Source: Candidatus Desantisbacteria bacterium CG1_02_38_46 (GTDB taxonomy: Bacteria; Desantisbacteria; UBA1551; UBA1559). From it: a stretch of DNA of 8,025 nt. How positions within the stretch are numbered: position 1 is the stretch's first letter; every line of letters starts with the position of its first letter. The position numbers were made by a program, and so were the translations under genes. The stretch is from contig MNUO01000114.1 in assembly GCA_001871015.1 (NCBI GenBank), positions 1 to 8,025 of the forward strand, written 5' to 3'. Positions 5,744 through 8,025 of this stretch are shown piece by piece. Below the pieces are notes generated by a model. It was not told where the DNA came from. It searched no databases and saw nothing but the letters and a program-made list of their open reading frames with translations.

Positions 5744-5908
5744 TTGTTAAAAACTGAGAAGGGTAATTTATGCTTACAACTCTGGAATAAAAAAATTGAA
5801 ACACCGTCTTTAAATTGGAAACAGGAACAGTTGGCCGCAGAATCTATTCTTACTAAAGAGCCACCTAAAGTTTGGTTTTTAAACACAGTTAAAAGAAGAA
5901 GTGGGTAA
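5744..5908 (+). CDS. Possible small protein of 54 residues, function unknown
   Basis: An open frame from TTG 5744 to TAA 5906-5908 fills the gap between yajC and the isomerase gene almost exactly, with 13 bases on each side. AAAGGG (5732-5737) lies six bases before the TTG. The product is basic and has three tryptophans (residues 14, 25 and 44), segments such as LQLWNKKIETPSLNWKQEQL and ILTKEPPKVWFLNTV, and a basic end, KRRSG. It has no membrane span, signal peptide or cysteine cluster; a single Cys is at residue 10. I do not recognise a family. In favour: gene-like spacing, a ribosome site, and an unbroken frame in AT-rich DNA. Against: a TTG start and short length. It could also be the remnant of a larger decayed gene. 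Confidence 0.42.
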   Translation: MLKTEKGNLCLQLWNKKIETPSLNWKQEQLAAESILTKEPPKVWFLNTVKRRSG

Positions 5909-5921
5909 AAAAGGAGGGAAA

Positions 5922-6695
5922 ATGATTAAGCTGTCACCATGTGCTGAAACAATCTTTACAGACCTTTCATTTTTGGAAAGAATTGATAAGTTTGCCGGGA
6001 TTGGATTTTCTGCATTTGAATTCTGGGGATGGAGAAACAAAGATATTGACGGTATGCTGAAAAAGATGGACAAGAATAAAATTGTTGTTTCCAGTGTAGG
6101 CGTTGACCCCTGGGCAGTTCTGGTTCAGGACGGACAAAAGGACGCTTTTCTGAAATCAATTGAAGAATCAGTTGCAGCTGCACACAAGATGAATGTAAAG
6201 AGGTTGATTGTTACAACCGGCAATGAACTGCAGGGAGTTCCACGAGAAGCACAGCACGAGAATATAGTTAAATATCTGAAGGCTGCTACTCCAATTGCTG
6301 AAAAAGAAGGAGTGACACTTGTCCTTGAACCATTAAATATTCTTGTGAACCACAAAGGATATTATTTAAGCACATCAGCAGAAGGTTTTCAAATCATCAG
6401 AGAAGTGGGAAGCAAAAATGTGAAGTTGTTGTACGACATTTACCACCAGCAAATTACTGAGGGGAATATAATCCAGAACATTACTCAGAATGTTGATTTA
6501 ATAGGACATTTTCATTCTGCAGATGTTCCGGGCAGGCATGAATTCGGGACAGGTGAGTTGAACTATCGCAATATCATTCAGAGGATAAAAGAAACTGGAT
6601 ACAACGGATATATAGGACTTGAATTTATTCCTTTGAAACCATCCGGGGAGGCATTGAAAAATATACTTGAGATTATGAATGGGGTTTGTGATTGA
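5922..6695 (+). CDS. Hydroxypyruvate isomerase-like TIM-barrel sugar isomerase/epimerase
   Basis: A 257-residue protein of the xylose-isomerase-like/AP-endonuclease-2 TIM-barrel superfamily, close in length to E. coli Hyi (258). Likely metal and catalytic residues are Glu136 in VLEPLN, Asp172 and His175 in LYDIYHQQ, His196 and His198 in GHFHSADVPGRHEFGTGELN, and Glu234 in IGLEFIP. The run from YDIYHQQ through VPGRHEFGTGELNY is very Hyi-like. The substrate is uncertain: hydroxypyruvate/tartronate semialdehyde, or another keto-sugar or inosose. ATG 5922 is chosen because AAGGAGG (5911-5917) stands just before it; a GTG at 5901 would put that site inside the coding region. The partner oxidoreductase follows after 10 bases, which suggests one sugar or polyol pathway. 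It is cytosolic, with no signal peptide. Confidence 0.85.
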   Translation: MIKLSPCAETIFTDLSFLERIDKFAGIGFSAFEFWGWRNKDIDGMLKKMDKNKIVVSSVGVDPWAVLVQDGQKDAFLKSIEESVAAAHKMNVKRLIVTTGNELQGVPREAQHENIVKYLKAATPIAEKEGVTLVLEPLNILVNHKGYYLSTSAEGFQIIREVGSKNVKLLYDIYHQQITEGNIIQNITQNVDLIGHFHSADVPGRHEFGTGELNYRNIIQRIKETGYNGYIGLEFIPLKPSGEALKNILEIMNGVCD

Positions 6696-6705
6696 AGGGG
6701 GGGGA

Positions 6706-7719
6706 ATGGTTAAAGTAGGGTTTATTGGTACTGGTGGGATTGCACAATATCATCTCAGCAAATTAGTAAACATCAAGGATGTGAAACTGGTGGCGATGTG
6801 CGATGTGAATGAAGAAAGGGCAAAGAAAGCAGGAGAGGATTATAAATGTCCATATTACACTGACTACAAAGAAATGTTCAAAAAGGAAAAAATGGACGCT
6901 TGTTATATATGCCTTCCGCCTTTTGCGCACGAAGAACAGGAAACCATTGCTTGTGAAAAAGGGATAAACATATTCGTCGAAAAACCGATTGCACTGAGCA
7001 TGGAAAAAGCAAAAGAAGTTATAGAGGCAATCAAAAAGAACAAGATTGTTTCTGCTGCGGGATACCAGGATAGATATCTGGATATCATTGACAGGTTAAA
7101 GCAATTGCTTAAAGGAAAGAAGGTTGGAATTGTCCTGGGATACTGGATGGGTGGATTCCCGATGGTTTATTGGTGGAGAGAAAAGAAACTTTCTGGTGGT
7201 CAAGCAGTTGAACAGACCACGCACATTTTTGATATGATGAGAAATTTGTTTGGTGAAGTTGAAGAGGTTTATGCTCAAGGAACCTCTGGGATTATGAATG
7301 TAAAAGTTGAAAAATGTGATATAGAAGATGCTTCAGCAGTAACATTGAAGTTCAAGAGCGGACTTGTTGCTACCATATTCTCTGCTGATTTTCTGGATTA
7401 TCCCGGGAAGGCCGGGCTTGATATTTTCTGTGAAGGTTTTTCTATAGAATATCAGGAGAGAAAATCAATCAAAATAATAGAACCAGGACGCCATGAATTT
7501 ATTGCTGTTGCCAATGATCCTGGCATGGTTGAGAATGAAATATTTATTGAAGCAGTGAAGACAGGTGATGCTTCAAAAATAAGGTCTCCGTATGAAGATG
7601 CTGCAAAGAGTCTTGAGGTAACTCTGGCTGCAAATGAATCAATGAAAACAGGCAAACCTGTTAAAGTGCCATATTTTAACATAAAAGAAGCTTTTTGTAA
7701 AGATATTTTGGATAAATAA
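6706..7719 (+). CDS. Gfo/Idh/MocA-family NAD(P)-dependent oxidoreductase
   Basis: A 337-residue dehydrogenase of the glucose-fructose oxidoreductase/inositol dehydrogenase family. The N-terminal Rossmann domain has GTGGIA (residues 8-13) and Asp33 at the end of the second strand (VAMCDVNEE), which favours NAD. The family Lys lies in EKP (92-94, in FVEKPIALS). The C-terminal substrate domain has GGQAVEQTTHIFDMMRNLFG with Glu169, His173 and Asp176, close to the usual GGxxxDxxxHxxD but with Glu in place of the first Asp. The exact sugar substrate cannot be read. ATG 6706 is preferred over an in-frame ATG at 6679, which would overlap the isomerase gene; a run of eight G (6697-6704) serves as its ribosome site. 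Its position after the isomerase points to a shared pathway. Confidence 0.93.
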   Translation: MVKVGFIGTGGIAQYHLSKLVNIKDVKLVAMCDVNEERAKKAGEDYKCPYYTDYKEMFKKEKMDACYICLPPFAHEEQETIACEKGINIFVEKPIALSMEKAKEVIEAIKKNKIVSAAGYQDRYLDIIDRLKQLLKGKKVGIVLGYWMGGFPMVYWWREKKLSGGQAVEQTTHIFDMMRNLFGEVEEVYAQGTSGIMNVKVEKCDIEDASAVTLKFKSGLVATIFSADFLDYPGKAGLDIFCEGFSIEYQERKSIKIIEPGRHEFIAVANDPGMVENEIFIEAVKTGDASKIRSPYEDAAKSLEVTLAANESMKTGKPVKVPYFNIKEAFCKDILDK

Positions 7720-7838
7720 CATTGTAAAATTTGGTAATGTCCAGAAGTTCCTGTAAAACTAAGTAGCGTATAGAAAATTGGGTCTAATAGAATCGTTTCT
7801 TGGTCTTTGAAAAATATTGAAAAACAGTCGCCGTGCTT

Positions 7839-7958
7839 AGTGGATAATGTGGGGTCGCCTCGGGCGACTCCAAGCGATGTGGAAATTGTGGGTAACACTC
7901 TTATTTGCCTTACTCTCTATCGTTATCCATCAATTTCCACAGAGCGTCATTATCCACA
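7839..7958. promoter_or_regulatory. Cluster of DnaA-box-like sites (candidate oriC or DnaA-controlled region)
   Basis: A perfect DnaA box TTATCCACA lies at 7950-7958 on +. Near matches are TTATCCACT (7839-7847, - strand), TTACCCACA (7887-7895, - strand), ATTTCCACA (7878-7886 on -, and 7933-7941 on +) and TTATCCATC (7923-7931, +). That makes six sites in 120 bases, several with one mismatch to TTATNCACA. DnaA binds such boxes to open oriC or to regulate promoters such as its own. No dnaA, dnaN or rpmH gene is within the window, so origin function is inferred from site density alone; a gene beyond 8025 could settle it. Confidence 0.5.
7878..7941 (+). repeat. Near-perfect 19/20-bp inverted repeat carrying paired DnaA-like boxes
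   Basis: The left arm (7878-7896, TGTGGAAATTGTGGGTAAC) is complementary to the right arm (7922-7941) except for one substitution and one extra base, with a 25-base spacer. Each arm contains an ATTTCCACA box and a TTAYCCA-type box, so the boxes face each other as mirror pairs. The arms could form a cruciform or an RNA hairpin, but the coincidence with DnaA-like boxes suggests protein binding instead. Confidence 0.75.
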
Positions 7959-8025
7959 AGCAGTATTTCAAAATTCTAATAGCGATAATAGGTTTTTAGG
8001 TTGAGAAGATCGTTGACTAAATTTG

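Larger units (their letters stand above)
7720..8025. other. Gene-free 306-base region with DnaA-box-like sites
   Basis: No convincing gene is seen on either strand from the stop of the oxidoreductase to the end of the window. Holdings are: a plain AT-rich stretch (7720-7825); a hairpin GGGGTCGCC/GGCGACTCC around TCG (7851-7871, one G-T pair) without a T-run; a DnaA-box cluster with a large inverted repeat (7839-7958); and an AT-rich tail with two TAATAG copies (7978-7983 and 7987-7992 by my count). TTGACT near 8013-8018 could be a -35 element for a gene beyond the window. Confidence 0.7.

Noticed and set aside
6679-6705. Upstream ATG start for the Gfo/Idh/MocA gene
   Set aside because: It overlaps the end of the isomerase gene and adds a non-conserved MGFVIEGGG stretch; ATG 6706 starts directly before the Rossmann motif and has the G-rich ribosome site.
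7452-7898. Reverse-strand 148-codon frame
   Set aside because: It is antisense to the C-terminal half of the clear Gfo/Idh/MocA gene and has no motif of its own.
7807-8004. Forward 65-codon open frame
   Set aside because: It crosses the DnaA-box cluster and inverted repeat, has no good ribosome site and no recognisable motif; the DNA structure explains the region better.

Overview
The window reads as an AT-rich bacterial chromosome segment with every recognisable gene on the + strand. It is dense, with several overlapping start/stop junctions. The RNase P RNA is bacterial type A. The gene mix (type I-like KARI, LeuA, FtsB/DivIC, C4 zinc-ribbon coiled-coil protein, small RNase HI, YajC) suggests a free-living, leucine-making bacterium. 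Several short palindromic or duplicated elements recall metagenome-derived genomes of uncultured phyla; Omnitrophota or a neighbour is my guess only, because no taxonomic marker is decisive by eye.

Layout. 1-105 is the tail of a FabZ-like dehydratase. 130-641 is a compact type II toxin-antitoxin pair (DUF2281-like antitoxin, MazF/PemK-like toxin). 750-3504 is a tight run ilvC-leuA-ftsB/divIC-like with overlapping junctions: valine/isoleucine and leucine synthesis joined to a small division protein. 3508-3760 holds a 22-bp perfect palindrome, tRNA-Val(UAC), and a 129-bp hairpin-rich segment that ends in a second copy of the last 21 bp of the tRNA locus. 3773-4905 encodes a coiled-coil/zinc-ribbon protein and an RNase HI whose last residues and stop lie inside a 74-bp inverted repeat (4877-4950). 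That repeat abuts rnpB (4951-5375), whose P12 helix is enlarged by a nested, self-similar duplication. 5401-5730 is yajC. It is followed by a possible unrecognised 54-residue small gene (5744-5908), a hydroxypyruvate-isomerase-like TIM barrel (5922-6695) and a Gfo/Idh/MocA oxidoreductase (6706-7719). The last 306 bases hold no convincing gene but carry a cluster of DnaA-box-like sites, including one perfect TTATCCACA and a near-perfect inverted repeat, so this may be an origin or a DnaA-regulated region.

How it fits together. IlvC and LeuA act in consecutive parts of branched-chain amino acid synthesis. The cofactor loop of this IlvC lacks the usual phosphate-binding Arg and carries an Asp, which suggests NADH rather than NADPH use. 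The isomerase and oxidoreductase probably form a small sugar or polyol module. The strongest signals beyond ordinary annotation are the repeat structures built into or against stable RNA genes (tRNA-Val, rnpB), the RNase HI C-terminus made from repeat DNA, the unannotated small ORF, and the DnaA-box cluster.
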